Source: Parabacteroides massiliensis (GTDB taxonomy: Bacteria; Bacteroidota; Bacteroidia; Bacteroidales; Tannerellaceae). From it: a DNA stretch of 64,000 nt. The stretch is taken from NCBI RefSeq assembly GCF_900155425.1, contig NZ_LT700190.1:372001-436000 (forward strand). Reading direction: 5' to 3'. The notes under the pieces are model-generated. The model was given only the letters and a program-made list of their open reading frames with translations. It ran no database searches and had not been told where the DNA came from. A program made the translations under genes and the position numbers. Positions within the stretch are counted from its first letter, which is position 1, and every line of letters starts with the position of its first letter. Of the stretch, positions 49,587 to 58,445 are shown piece by piece.

Positions 49587-52334
49587 ATGAATAGAGGCTC
49601 TGAATGGCGAATTTGGGATTTACATGTTCATACTCCATTTTCGCTTGAACATAACTACAAATGCAATCCCGGAGAAGATGTTTGGGATAAATATATTGAT
49701 GCCTTAGAACACCTTCCTACTGATATAAAAGTTTTGGGAATTAATGACTATCTTTTTATTGATGGTTATCGTAAAGTACTTGAGTATAGAGAACAAGGCA
49801 GATTGCAAAATATTGAATTAGTTTTACCGGTTGTTGAATTTAGGTTGGCAAAATTTTGTGGTAATGAAAAATTCAAAAGAATAAATTATCATATTATCTT
49901 CTCTAATGAATTAACTCCAGATCAGATTCAACAGCAATTTCTTAATGCCCTTACCGCACATTATACTTTAAGTCCTGATTGTAATCAGCAATGGGGTGGC
50001 GTTGTCACAAAAGAAAGTTTAGAAGAATTAGGTAATAAGATAATAAATTCAGTACCAGAAGAAAAAAGGAGTCAGTATTCATCACCTTTAAAAGAGGGAT
50101 TCAATAACTTGAATCTTGAACTTTCAGTAATAATGAATCCGTTAAATAATGCTAATCATATATTTGATGGTAAGTTTATTACAGCGATAGGTAAAACGGA
50201 ATGGGATGATTTTAAATGGGATGATAATTCTATTGCCGAGAAAAAAAGTATAATTAATGGTGCTGATGTCGTTTTTACGGCGGCACAGGACATTGATAAA
50301 TACAACAAATCCAAGAAAAAATTGCATGAACAAAAGGTTAATGAATTATTATTGGATTGTAGCGATGCACACTGTTTCTCTGATAATATTGCAATTAAAG
50401 ATAGATTAGGAAATTGCAAGACATGGATAAAAGCAGATACAACATTTGAAGGTTTAAAACAGATATTGTTTGAGCCGGAAGATCGAGTTCGTGTTCAATC
50501 AACAAAGCCTGATGAAAAAAACATATATCAAGTTATTGATAGTGTAACTTTAGATGAAGAAGGTTTTTGGCATGGGACAATCCTTCTTAATCCGAATTTA
50601 AACACCATCGTAGGAGGACGTTCTACCGGTAAATCTTCTTTACTTAAAGCTATTGCTGCAAAACATGGGAATAAAGAAGTTGATAAAGATGATTTCATAA
50701 GACAACATTTGGATGGTATTACTATTCGTTGGCAAGATGGGAATGATCAACTTGGTCGAGAGATTGAATATTTCCGTCAGAGCTATATGCATGATATTGC
50801 ATTCGATTCCGATAAGACAAATAAAATTGTGGAGAATATAATACAATCTAAAGACGAAACGGGTGTATTAAGGAAGTATTATGAACATTTGACGGATTTA
50901 TCTAAGGCTATTTCAGAAGGAGTATTTTCAGTTTTCCAAATGCAGAAAGAAATAAACTCTTTAAAAAAGTCTTTATCTGAAAAAGGAAAAAGGGAAGGTG
51001 TCAATCAACAATTAAGTTTATTAAAAGCAAAAGTTGCTGATTTGCAAAAAGGTGCAGAATTAACTCCCGAAGAAAGATTGGCATTAGATGCATCAATAAA
51101 ACAAGTTCAAGAGAAGAAAAAATTGATTGCATATGCAGAACAAGATTTATTAATATTTGAAAAAATACTAATATCCACTCCATTTGATGCTTCGTATGAG
51201 GAAAAATGTCAATTTGGGGGTATGCAGTTCGGCTTAAATCAATCTGAAACATATAGATTATTTAATGAACTGAGAATCAAGACTGAAACAGAATGGAATA
51301 AAATAATCACCCAGCTTAAAAATAATACAATAAAAGCGAAAGAACAATTATCATCTGAAATACAAACTATCATAAGCTCAGAAATTTATAAAAAAGGAAT
51401 CCGCATATTTGAGGAAAATAAAGAACTCAAAGATTTAAATACTAAAATCCAAGAAGAAGAAAAGACTCTTGCTGCTATTGATATGATGCAGAGTAAAATT
51501 GATAAAATTTTACAACAACAAAACAACTCAATTTTACAAATAATCAATGCTCATTGTTCTTTTAAGAAAAGTGCAAACCAAGTTTCAGAACAACTGTCAA
51601 TTTCGTATGACGGTCTTGATATTCATATAGATATTAATTTCCATAAAAAGGATTTACAGGATTTTTTGGAAACCAGGCTTAATCAAAGAGGGTATGAACG
51701 ACAAGGATATTTGCAAGAGTTGCTAAATAATTATGATGATAATAATGAAAGCAATAGCAACGCCTTTTTGAAAGACTTGCTAACAGGTGATGTTCTGTTA
51801 AAGAATGGATATGATGCACAAAATGTTGCTGTAGAATTTTTATCACGGAACTGGTATAGCCTTAATTATGGCATAACGTATCAGGCTGATACTTTCGCCA
51901 ATATGTCAGAAGGGAAGCAAGCTTTTGTTATTTTGAAATTACTTTTAGATTTTAGCGACAAAAGATGTCCGATACTTATAGATCAACCTGAAGATAGTTT
52001 AGACAATCGTGCCATATATAACGAATTGGTAGCATATATTAAACGCAAAAAACGAGAGCGTCAGATAATATTGGTAACACACAATTCAAATGTTGTAGTT
52101 AGTGCAGATGCAGAGAATGTAATTGTTGCCAATCAAAATGGTACTGATTCCCCAAATTGGGGCGGTTTTAAATTTCAATATATTCATGGAGCATTAGAGA
52201 ACACTAAATGCAAAGATAAAACAGATTCACAAATATTATCTTCTCAAGGAATACGAGAACATATTTGTGATATTTTGGAAGGTGGACGCGAAGCCTTTAA
52301 AAAGCGTGAACAAAAATACGGATTTAGGAGGTGA
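49587..52334 (+). CDS. TrlF/Ppl-type PHP-domain plus SMC-like ATPase, predicted anti-phage protein
   Basis: 915 aa. The N-terminus is a PHP phosphoesterase: WDLHVHTPFSLEHN (10-23) with the HxH pair and LLLDCSDAHCF near 255-265 for the later metal ligands. The ATPase has Walker A IVGGRSTGKSSLLKAIAAK (about 340-358), a long coiled-coil insert (430-600), a signature-like ANMSEGKQAFVILKLLLDFS (about 770-790), Walker B CPILIDQPEDSLDNR and the H-loop IILVTHNSNVVV. This architecture is the TrlF family, and PHP-plus-ATPase proteins (Ppl) have been reported as single-gene defence systems. It is AT-rich compared with its neighbours and flanked by two terminators, which fits a self-contained cargo gene. 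Its trigger and target are unknown. Confidence 0.85.
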   Translation: MNRGSEWRIWDLHVHTPFSLEHNYKCNPGEDVWDKYIDALEHLPTDIKVLGINDYLFIDGYRKVLEYREQGRLQNIELVLPVVEFRLAKFCGNEKFKRINYHIIFSNELTPDQIQQQFLNALTAHYTLSPDCNQQWGGVVTKESLEELGNKIINSVPEEKRSQYSSPLKEGFNNLNLELSVIMNPLNNANHIFDGKFITAIGKTEWDDFKWDDNSIAEKKSIINGADVVFTAAQDIDKYNKSKKKLHEQKVNELLLDCSDAHCFSDNIAIKDRLGNCKTWIKADTTFEGLKQILFEPEDRVRVQSTKPDEKNIYQVIDSVTLDEEGFWHGTILLNPNLNTIVGGRSTGKSSLLKAIAAKHGNKEVDKDDFIRQHLDGITIRWQDGNDQLGREIEYFRQSYMHDIAFDSDKTNKIVENIIQSKDETGVLRKYYEHLTDLSKAISEGVFSVFQMQKEINSLKKSLSEKGKREGVNQQLSLLKAKVADLQKGAELTPEERLALDASIKQVQEKKKLIAYAEQDLLIFEKILISTPFDASYEEKCQFGGMQFGLNQSETYRLFNELRIKTETEWNKIITQLKNNTIKAKEQLSSEIQTIISSEIYKKGIRIFEENKELKDLNTKIQEEEKTLAAIDMMQSKIDKILQQQNNSILQIINAHCSFKKSANQVSEQLSISYDGLDIHIDINFHKKDLQDFLETRLNQRGYERQGYLQELLNNYDDNNESNSNAFLKDLLTGDVLLKNGYDAQNVAVEFLSRNWYSLNYGITYQADTFANMSEGKQAFVILKLLLDFSDKRCPILIDQPEDSLDNRAIYNELVAYIKRKKRERQIILVTHNSNVVVSADAENVIVANQNGTDSPNWGGFKFQYIHGALENTKCKDKTDSQILSSQGIREHICDILEGGREAFKKREQKYGFRR

Positions 52335-52367
52335 GTGCAATCAAGATATATGTATACTCTTCCATAT

Positions 52368-52401
52368 AAACTCCGATGAAGTTGCGGCTTCATCGGAGTT
52401 T
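52368..52401 (+). terminator. terminator after the TrlF gene
   Basis: Perfect 14-bp stem AAACTCCGATGAAG/CTTCATCGGAGTTT with a 6-nt loop, 34 bp after the stop; works in both directions. Confidence 0.85.
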
Positions 52402-52421
52402 CCGTTTTCATACATTCGAGA

Positions 52422-52622
52422 TTATTCTTTGCCAACGCCATTTCTGCAATATTCTATAATACCGGGTGAAAATCCCATGTCACCGATTGCGATATGCTGG
52501 ATATACTCCACATATTCCTGACCTTGAAAATTACTGCTCGTGAGGTTTCTGAAAATCATTTTCATGCCTATTCCGTCATCACTATACAAGATGATTTCTC
52601 CGTTCTGTCTGATTGCTTCCAT
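52422..52622 (-). CDS. hypothetical protein, 66 aa
   Basis: MEAIRQNGEIILYSDDGIGM, beta-rich, ending YCRNGVGKE. It sits between the TrlF terminator and the PcfJ/PcfK-type operon. Composition is protein-like and it is the only open frame here; its origin with respect to the operon is unclear. Confidence 0.45.
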   Translation of the reverse strand: MEAIRQNGEIILYSDDGIGMKMIFRNLTSSNFQGQEYVEYIQHIAIGDMGFSPGIIEYCRNGVGKE

Positions 52623-52739
52623 GATAAAAAATTGTTTTTGTGAATACTATCGAAGATTGGGACAAAGGTTTCTTTGCTACTTTCTTTGTCCGCCATCATG
52701 CTCACTGAAAGAAAGTAGGCGGCTTTCGCCGCCCCTCGC

Positions 52740-53054
52740 TCAAAAACGGGTGTAAAGCCCCGTCACCATCGTGAACATTTCCTCCAGCATATCGCAATAT
52801 ATCCCCTCGTGCGATTCAATGTCCTTCGTCTTACACTCGAATGTCTTTTTGCTGAACGTCCTGCGGTAGAAACGCATATTGTAGAGGTCTGCCCCTGCAT
52901 CATAGATGATGTCAAGACGGTTGGCACTCGTCTTGTTCCTCGCAAGGCTCATGCGTAAGCCGTTGCCCATGTCTATGAAGTCTTTGCTTCCCGTCATGGC
53001 GGCAAAGCGTCTGCCACCTATCTGTTCCAAAATTGTCTTTGCTATCATATTCAT
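52740..53054 (-). CDS. hypothetical element protein, 104 aa
   Basis: The start MNMIAKTILEQIGGRRFAAM is preceded by AAAGAAGA; a longer frame is rejected as it extends through intergenic DNA. RNKTSANRLDIIYDAGADLY in the middle. Last gene of the PcfJ/PcfK-type operon. A GGCGG/CCGCC hairpin follows at about 52712-52730. Confidence 0.65.
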   Translation of the reverse strand: MNMIAKTILEQIGGRRFAAMTGSKDFIDMGNGLRMSLARNKTSANRLDIIYDAGADLYNMRFYRRTFSKKTFECKTKDIESHEGIYCDMLEEMFTMVTGLYTRF

Positions 53055-53101
53055 TCTTCTTTGGGTGTTATGTTTAGGCGGTGCGGACACCGCCTAAACG
53101 C

Positions 53102-53350
53102 TCAATATTCTGTTTTCTCGGCTATTGGTGTGTTCCGTTCCAACCATGTTTTCACACACTCCATATTGTACTCGCTCGTTATGACTGCCGTATGGCTGTC
53201 AATGGCGGTAAACCGACTGCTCTCATAGTCCTCTACCCATCCTTTAAGCGTATCCACTCCCCACGCTTCGGCATCGTCAAAGATGCCGTCCAATTCCGCG
53301 ATAGGTTTGCTGAACTTTACTATCAGCGTTTGGTAGCCTGCTGCGTTCAT
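53102..53350 (-). CDS. hypothetical element protein, 82 aa
   Basis: MNAAGYQTLIVKFSKPIAEL, then YESSRFTAIDSHTAVITSEY; a small ferredoxin-like alpha/beta fold is plausible. The ATG overlaps the DUF3873 stop by 4 nt. Confidence 0.65.
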   Translation of the reverse strand: MNAAGYQTLIVKFSKPIAELDGIFDDAEAWGVDTLKGWVEDYESSRFTAIDSHTAVITSEYNMECVKTWLERNTPIAEKTEY

Positions 53351-53577
53351 TGCTTGCCCTCCTTTCCTTCCTTTGCCGTCAGCCACTTGTCCCGTGTGGC
53401 TCGGCACTCCTCCAACGTGGGTTTGACACAAGAGAACAATTCTCCGTCCGTGTGGCGGTAGTCGTACTGCACAAGTGTCCGCTTGCGCCTGCCGATACCC
53501 GTTTGGAATTTCTCGTACTTCTCCGTACCTGCCTCTGTGCAGGTGCTTACTCCGTTGATGGTCATTCGTGTACTCAT
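53347..53577 (-). CDS. DUF3873-family protein, 76 aa
   Basis: MSTRMTINGVSTCTEAGTEK, then QYDYRHTDGELFSCVKPTLE matches the DUF3873 family found in Bacteroides conjugative elements. Role unknown. Confidence 0.75.
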   Translation of the reverse strand: MSTRMTINGVSTCTEAGTEKYEKFQTGIGRRKRTLVQYDYRHTDGELFSCVKPTLEECRATRDKWLTAKEGKEGKQ

Positions 53578-53596
53578 AATCGTTGTTTTTAGAAGG

Positions 53597-53854
53597 TTAG
53601 AAATGTACTGACAACACTCTGTTTTGCATCACCATTTCGGGGTTACTCGTGTAACGTTGGTGCAGGTAGAAATGGTGTGAGCCGAAGCCGTAATGAAAAT
53701 ACTTGTCAAGTTCGTTCTTTTCGGCGAAGTCCTTTACACTTGCCCTTAACTGCTCCTCACTCTGACAAAAAGTGAGGAGGTTCATAAACTCAAGGAATAT
53801 CGTGGGGATTTTATCGTCCCACAAGCAAACCATGCTTTCAAATCTTACTTCCAT
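53597..53854 (-). CDS. hypothetical element protein, 85 aa
   Basis: MEVRFESMVCLWDDKIPTIF, helical, with YGFGSHHFYLHQRYTSNPEM near the end. It is located between the PcfJ-like and DUF3873 genes, as in other Bacteroides elements. Confidence 0.6.
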   Translation of the reverse strand: MEVRFESMVCLWDDKIPTIFLEFMNLLTFCQSEEQLRASVKDFAEKNELDKYFHYGFGSHHFYLHQRYTSNPEMVMQNRVLSVHF

Positions 53855-53878
53855 ATTATTCTGTATTATAGGTTGATA

Positions 53879-55162
53879 TTATGCTGCGTTCATACGCTGA
53901 CGGATAAGTTCGGTATTGTCCTCCACAAGCCGGATGATGCGGTCGTGGTACTCGGTATTGGAATTGCATACCCCTCTGCTCTGTACCACTTTCAGCGTTT
54001 TCAGTGACACTTCTATCGTTTCAATCCGTTTGCCGTCAATGGTGGCGGATAGGATAAGGGAGTTTGCCTTGTTGTGATAACCGCCCACACAATGGTGCAT
54101 TATCCGTCCTTCCTCCACCATTTCCTCCACGCTCTCTATGACCTTGATGCAGATAAGGCTGTCGGAGAACACAAGTCCGAAGAAGATGCCTTTGGCTTTC
54201 AGATAGTTCTTCTCGTCCTCAATTGCCTTTTGCCGTTGCTGTTCCGTCCGCTCACGCTCCCTTTGCAGGTTGCGTTTTCTCACCAACTTGTCGTGTTCCG
54301 CTTTGAGGTCGGCAGGGCAGACGTATTTCGGGCTGTTCGTGTCCTTACCCAAATGACGCAGGAGGTCTATGGTGTCGCACCATACGGAGCCGTCCGAAAT
54401 GGTGTAGCCGTTACGGATGCAAATCTTGACGGATGCCCAATATCGCCCCATATCAAAGGAACTACGGATATAGTGGCGCAACATGGCGTATTGCCCTGCT
54501 TTCAAGAGTGTTTCGGCTCGGCTGTCAGAAAGGATAGCCGTGAAAAGTTCATGCGGCAGTGTGTTGTGATAGTCCCCGTTGAAGCCGTTGCGTTTCAATT
54601 CGGGGATGAAACGCTGTCGGGGATAGGTACACATAGGTGCTATATCGTATGCGTGAAGTCTGTTGTTCTTGCGTACCTCCATGTCGCTGTATTCAGACCA
54701 TTGGTCGTAATACAACATTGACATACCACGCAGTCGGGCAACGGTCGTTGTCTTTCCATCGGGTGAAATCCACCTCTGCACCACTTCATAAATGGAATAC
54801 TCGGCTGCTTGCCCTGCCTTGTATCGGGACTTGACGAAGAAGAAGCGTATCACTTGGTATTGCTTGCTGGTGGTGACGATGGAGAAGTACTCATTCTCGC
54901 TGAGAACGCTCTTTCGGGTGCGCAACGCTTCCAACTGCATACCGCAATGGGGGCAGGTACATCCGCAAAGGGTGTCCGCAAGGTCGTGGTCGCTCTTCCA
55001 CGAATGTCCGCACTCAGTGCAGATGTTCGTGCCGTCCGCTCTCTTGATTGCGTAATGCTTGAAGCAATGAAGGAAAGCGTATGCCTTTTGCGTGGCGGTC
55101 AATCTCGGTAGTCGCTTGCTCAGATGTGCGACTTCCTGCTGTATGCGTGTTCTCGGTTTCAT
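53879..55162 (-). CDS. PcfJ-like conjugative-element protein
   Basis: 427 aa starting MKPRTRIQQEVAHLSKRLPR. Two CxxC pairs near the N-terminus (CTECGHSW; CGCTCPHCGMQL) form a zinc ribbon. The C-terminal half has the PcfJ motif VEEGRIMHHCVGGYHNKANS. The name comes from the plasmid pCF10 mating region; the biochemical role is not known. The stop of pcfK overlaps its start by 4 nt. Confidence 0.85.
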   Translation of the reverse strand: MKPRTRIQQEVAHLSKRLPRLTATQKAYAFLHCFKHYAIKRADGTNICTECGHSWKSDHDLADTLCGCTCPHCGMQLEALRTRKSVLSENEYFSIVTTSKQYQVIRFFFVKSRYKAGQAAEYSIYEVVQRWISPDGKTTTVARLRGMSMLYYDQWSEYSDMEVRKNNRLHAYDIAPMCTYPRQRFIPELKRNGFNGDYHNTLPHELFTAILSDSRAETLLKAGQYAMLRHYIRSSFDMGRYWASVKICIRNGYTISDGSVWCDTIDLLRHLGKDTNSPKYVCPADLKAEHDKLVRKRNLQRERERTEQQRQKAIEDEKNYLKAKGIFFGLVFSDSLICIKVIESVEEMVEEGRIMHHCVGGYHNKANSLILSATIDGKRIETIEVSLKTLKVVQSRGVCNSNTEYHDRIIRLVEDNTELIRQRMNAA

Positions 55163-55587
55163 AAGCCTAAATCAAATAATGAGGGTTGTTGTACTTCTTG
55201 GGTGGTCGCTTTGGTGGCGGTTCTCGGCTTGTTGCGGTTCTGCAACTTGCGGACTTCCTCGTCTTGGTATTGTCGGATAGCGTTCTGCCGTGCCTCCGCC
55301 TTTTCCTCTGCGGTGAGTTCCACCACATGGTTCACGGCTATCTGACACTGGATAGGCTTGCCCACCTCTATCTCGTTCTCGTCATAGTAGTGTACGGCTT
55401 GTCCGTATATCTCCCCGTCCGTGAAGCCGTTGCAACCGCTTTTCTGCACATAGTTCAGAATGTAGGTCACGCAATCGTCTATGTTTTTGGCAGGGTTGCG
55501 GTAGTTCTTGGCAAAGAGCACATCTTCCGCTGCACGTTGCTCCAAATACATCTGTATCGTTCTCTTGAAATGGTCTGTCGTTTTCAT
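55159..55587 (-). CDS. PcfK-like conjugative-element protein
   Basis: 142 aa starting MKTTDHFKRTIQMYLEQRAA, with NPAKNIDDCVTYILNYVQKS and a VNHVVELTAEEKAEARQNAI helix. Typical PcfK family, always just upstream of PcfJ. The C-terminus QEVQQPSLFDLGL ends in a beta-clamp-like QPSLFDL motif. Confidence 0.85.
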   Translation of the reverse strand: MKTTDHFKRTIQMYLEQRAAEDVLFAKNYRNPAKNIDDCVTYILNYVQKSGCNGFTDGEIYGQAVHYYDENEIEVGKPIQCQIAVNHVVELTAEEKAEARQNAIRQYQDEEVRKLQNRNKPRTATKATTQEVQQPSLFDLGL

Positions 55588-55603
55588 ATCGCTATCGGTA
55601 AGA

Positions 55604-55819
55604 TTAAAGGGTGAATAACCAAAGGATGAAGCCGAAGAAGGCGATAGTGGAAAAGATTGCCACGATTATGCCTATCGCCACTCGGAACATTCCGTTTACT
55701 ATCTCTCTGACGATACCCCAAAGGATGCCGAACACCCAAAGGGCGGTGCGCATGATTAGGGCGCATATCGCAAGCCCTATGTATTGCGCCACTTGTCTGA
55801 AGTCTGCCGTTGCTGTCAT
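55604..55819 (-). CDS. small membrane protein, 71 aa
   Basis: MTATADFRQVAQYIGLAICA carries hydrophobic helices (IGLAICALIMRTALWVFGIL; VAIGIIVAIFSTIAFFGFIL). First gene of the operon. Similar small proteins accompany PcfK in this family of elements. Confidence 0.6.
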   Translation of the reverse strand: MTATADFRQVAQYIGLAICALIMRTALWVFGILWGIVREIVNGMFRVAIGIIVAIFSTIAFFGFILWLFTL

Positions 55820-56005
55820 ATCTTTGCTGTTTTTGATTTTTTGTTTTTAATGCGGATTCAAGAGCTGAGGGAGTTGAGTTTCAAACTATCTTATCTGCCT
55901 CTCGTTTATCCGACATTTTTTTTAATGCGTCTTTCTGTCGCATCGGTCGTTTTCGTTTCGGGTGCTTAAAAAGGTAGGGATTAGGGAATGCAAGGTTTTT
56001 CGGGG

Positions 56006-56092
56006 AAAATACTACCCGCAGGGCTGGAGATTTTTCCCGAAAACAGGAGGCTTGACCTTGCTTTCCCGTCAAATCCCGGAGTTACCTTTGCG
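56006..56092 (+). promoter_or_regulatory. promoter region related to the one at 31.0 kb
   Basis: GGCTTGACCTTGC at 56049-56061 and TACCTTTGCG at 56083-56092, 34 bp start to start, as at 31.06 kb. It points away from the PcfK operon. A 19-codon frame (MEVNGSRGRLDRKLQKRNP) lies downstream at about 56142-56201. Confidence 0.5.
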
Positions 56093-56250
56093 CCCAGAAC
56101 GGAAATGACTGCCTGATGCGACCCACTGAAAGGCGCGAAAATGGAGGTAAACGGAAGTAGAGGCAGATTAGACAGAAAACTTCAAAAGAGAAATCCGTGA
56201 AAACTGGAAGCCCCCAACAAAAAAAGAACATAGCCGGTAGCGTGAAACCG

Positions 56251-56337
56251 GGCAAACCATCTGCAAGGAAGTATGGTTTTATCTGTCTGGCCAGACGTGT
56301 CGGGGCGGGCAGATAAAATCATTCTTCCCGGTTTGCC
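56251..56337. repeat. 87-bp imperfect stem-loop, candidate oriT or regulatory RNA
   Basis: Outer arms GGCAAACC/GGTTTGCC (56251-56258, 56330-56337), inner arms GGAAGTATGGTTTTATCTG with its near-complement ending CATTCTTCC (56267-56328, three mismatches), and a 12-bp palindrome GTCTGGCCAGAC at 56285-56296 near the apex. The size and nesting exceed those of usual terminators. Confidence 0.65.
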
Positions 56338-56481
56338 TGCTGTGGGTGACGGCTTGTTCCATTTATGGACAAGCGGTCATACACGGCTTTCCGCTTCCGG
56401 CTCAAAAGAACAGCGAAAAAGAAAAATCATCTGAAAAGCCGTAAAAGCACCTCTCTGGCATAAGCACAAAAGAAATGGGTC

Positions 56482-56593
56482 TTGCCTCATCAGTCTAAAC
56501 TGTTGCTTAGGCGTGAGGCAAAGCCCTTTTCTCCGCTTATGCAGTAGTCGGCACACGTTCGTTCAAAATCCTTTTGGGCGATGGTGTGCCGAC
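56482..56593. repeat. two further inverted repeats
   Basis: TTGCCTCA/TGAGGCAA (56482-56489, 56514-56521) and the perfect 10-bp GTCGGCACAC/GTGTGCCGAC (56547-56556, 56584-56593). Confidence 0.6.
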
Positions 56594-57233
56594 GAATAAA
56601 ACCGCTTTTACGAAAAAACTTGTATGAGATAGAAAAAAATCAGGGAGATTCATATCAAAATCTCCCGTTTTATTGTTACTTTTGCATACGAAGAGTTCTT
56701 TGAAGGTTACGCAACGCGCAGAAGAATAATGCAGCAGATAACTAACCAAATCGTAACCTATTACTATCATGAGCGATTAACATACGCTCATTTCCAATAA
56801 AATACACTCTTTTCGTAACTTCGTCCTGCAAATATACAAAACTCGCTCACATACGGATAACTTTGGAGAAAATAATGTAAAATGCTGATTGCAAAAAGGG
56901 ATATGTCGTTTTGTACCACATTCTTCCGCAGAGAGCTTTTAGCAGGTTTTAGGTAGAGGTAGGAGGACAAATCGCTACTTATCCGTCGCCTTTTCGGGAT
57001 TGGAAAAGAGGCTTGAAAAACAGCTTTCGTCTTTCATTGATTATCCCGTTTACCACCGCAAAGAGCGCTGTTTTTCCCATGTCTGCTGACGCAAACTTAG
57101 TCATATTTTTCTGTATCAGAAAAAAATACAAGCTTTGTTTGCAAGCAGAGGGATCTTATTCTACGTTCCGCTATATTTTTCATGCCGTTCATTTGCTCTG
57201 CATATAATAATTTTGCAAACAAAGGAATTGGTT

Positions 57234-57270
57234 ATGAATCAGGCAAATGTAAAGGTGTCGTTCTACCTAG
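57234..57270 (+). pseudogene. integrase N-terminal stub
   Basis: MNQANVKVSFYL is the typical beginning of Bacteroides tyrosine integrases, after which the frame continues with unrelated residues. A TAATAATTTTGCA box lies just upstream. The rest of the integrase is gone. Confidence 0.45.
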
Positions 57271-57495
57271 GGTATCACCAACATTTACTACAAATGCTAC
57301 TATTTAACATAAGTAAATATCTATATCGCATTTTTTACATTTGCGATAATTTCCAAAAACGAAGGTTAAAGAAAATATCTTATTTTTGTTTTGAGATTAT
57401 CCTAAAATAGCATATCTTTATTCCCAAAACTATTGTTTAAAACAAATTCCCTTTATTCGTGAGAAACTACGATTTTGGGATTTATATACACATTT

Positions 57496-58049
57496 ATGAA
57501 AATAGGATATGCACGTGTTAGTACAAATGACCAAAATTTGGATAGGCAATTAGATCAATTGTCCGAATATGATTGTGAGCGTATATTTATGGAAAAAATT
57601 ACAGGCTCAAAAAAGGAAAGACCTGAGCTGGATCGAATGATAGATATGCTTAGAACTGGTGACACTGTGGTAATAACGGAATTGACTCGATTAGGACGCT
57701 CTGTAAAAGACTTGTTTGGGATAGTTGAAATAATTCACTCCAAACATGCAGATATAAAATCTCTTAAAGAGCCATGGCTTGACACAACAACACCGCAAAG
57801 GAAACTATTGTTTACAATATTTGCCGGAATAAGTCAATTTGACCGTGATATAATCCGCCAAAGAACAATGGAAGGCCTATCAAGCGCAAGAGCAAGAGGA
57901 AGAAAAGGCGGACGCCCCAAACGACCCAACAAAAAATAGAACTTGCATTAAAGATGTATGATAGTAAGGATTACTTAATTTCTGAAATAGAACAGGCTAC
58001 AAGTGTAAGTAAAAGCTCTTTGTATCGATATTTGAAAAATAGAACATAA
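57496..58049 (+). pseudogene. serine resolvase separated from its HTH by a poly-A frameshift
   Basis: From 57496, MKIGYARVSTNDQNLDRQLD to RPNKK and a TAG at 57937: an intact catalytic domain (Ser9 in YARVST, LTRLGRSVKDL and FDRDIIRQRTMEGL) of 147 residues. In the next frame, ELALKMYDSKDYLISEIEQA followed by TSVSKSSLYRYLKNRT gives the missing HTH up to TAA 58047-58049. The break is at six As (AACAAAAAATAG); seven would restore the fusion. The catalytic part is apparently still produced. Confidence 0.8.
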
Positions 58050-58082
58050 TCTTATAAGTTAGATTTAATAAAATAGTACGTC

Positions 58083-58368
58083 ATGGAAATTTTATACTTT
58101 CAGAAGAGCAACGTAAAGAATTATATTCATTTGTTGCTGTCGTTACATATTGTTGCAATGCCTCGTTTGGGAATAGTTGCTGATCGTTACCTTTATTTGT
58201 CCCTGTCGGGTATTTTGTTGTTAGTTTCATATCAAATCACTGGTTGGCTAGAAAAAAAAGTGTCGTGTGTTTTCAAAATTCCTGTTGTTTTTATCAATTC
58301 TTTTCTATAGCCTTTATTTTACTATACCCATCATTACAGTAAATAATGGAAGGACACGGACACCGTGA
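58083..58368 (+). pseudogene. fragment of a membrane protein, TMTC-like
   Basis: MEILYFQKSNVKNYIHLLLS, then MPRLGIVADRYLYLSLSGIL has the ADRYLYLxxxG signature of the TMTC/TPR membrane protein group; LLVSYQITGWLEKK follows. A frameshift then moves the sense to another frame (FLLFLSILFYSLYFTIPIIT). Confidence 0.5.
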
Positions 58369-58445
58369 AGTATTATTTGCATAATTTCTACAAGGGTGAT
58401 TCCAGAGAAAAAGATATAGAAGGTCGTGAAAATAGCGATTGAAGT

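Larger units (their letters stand above)
56093..57233. other. 1.1-kb non-coding region with large inverted repeats
   Basis: No convincing gene. It holds the inverted repeats listed separately, a TACTTTTGCA promoter-like box at about 56681-56690 followed by GGTTACG/CGTAACC pairing, and AT-rich DNA. It may carry an origin of transfer or a small RNA. Confidence 0.4.

Noticed and set aside
56537-56770. 77-codon minus-strand frame in the inverted-repeat region
   Set aside because: It runs through the GTCGGCACAC/GTGTGCCGAC repeat and a plus-strand promoter-like box; no domain.
57013-57207. 64-codon plus-strand frame before the integrase stub
   Set aside because: No ribosome-binding or promoter signal and no protein-like composition.
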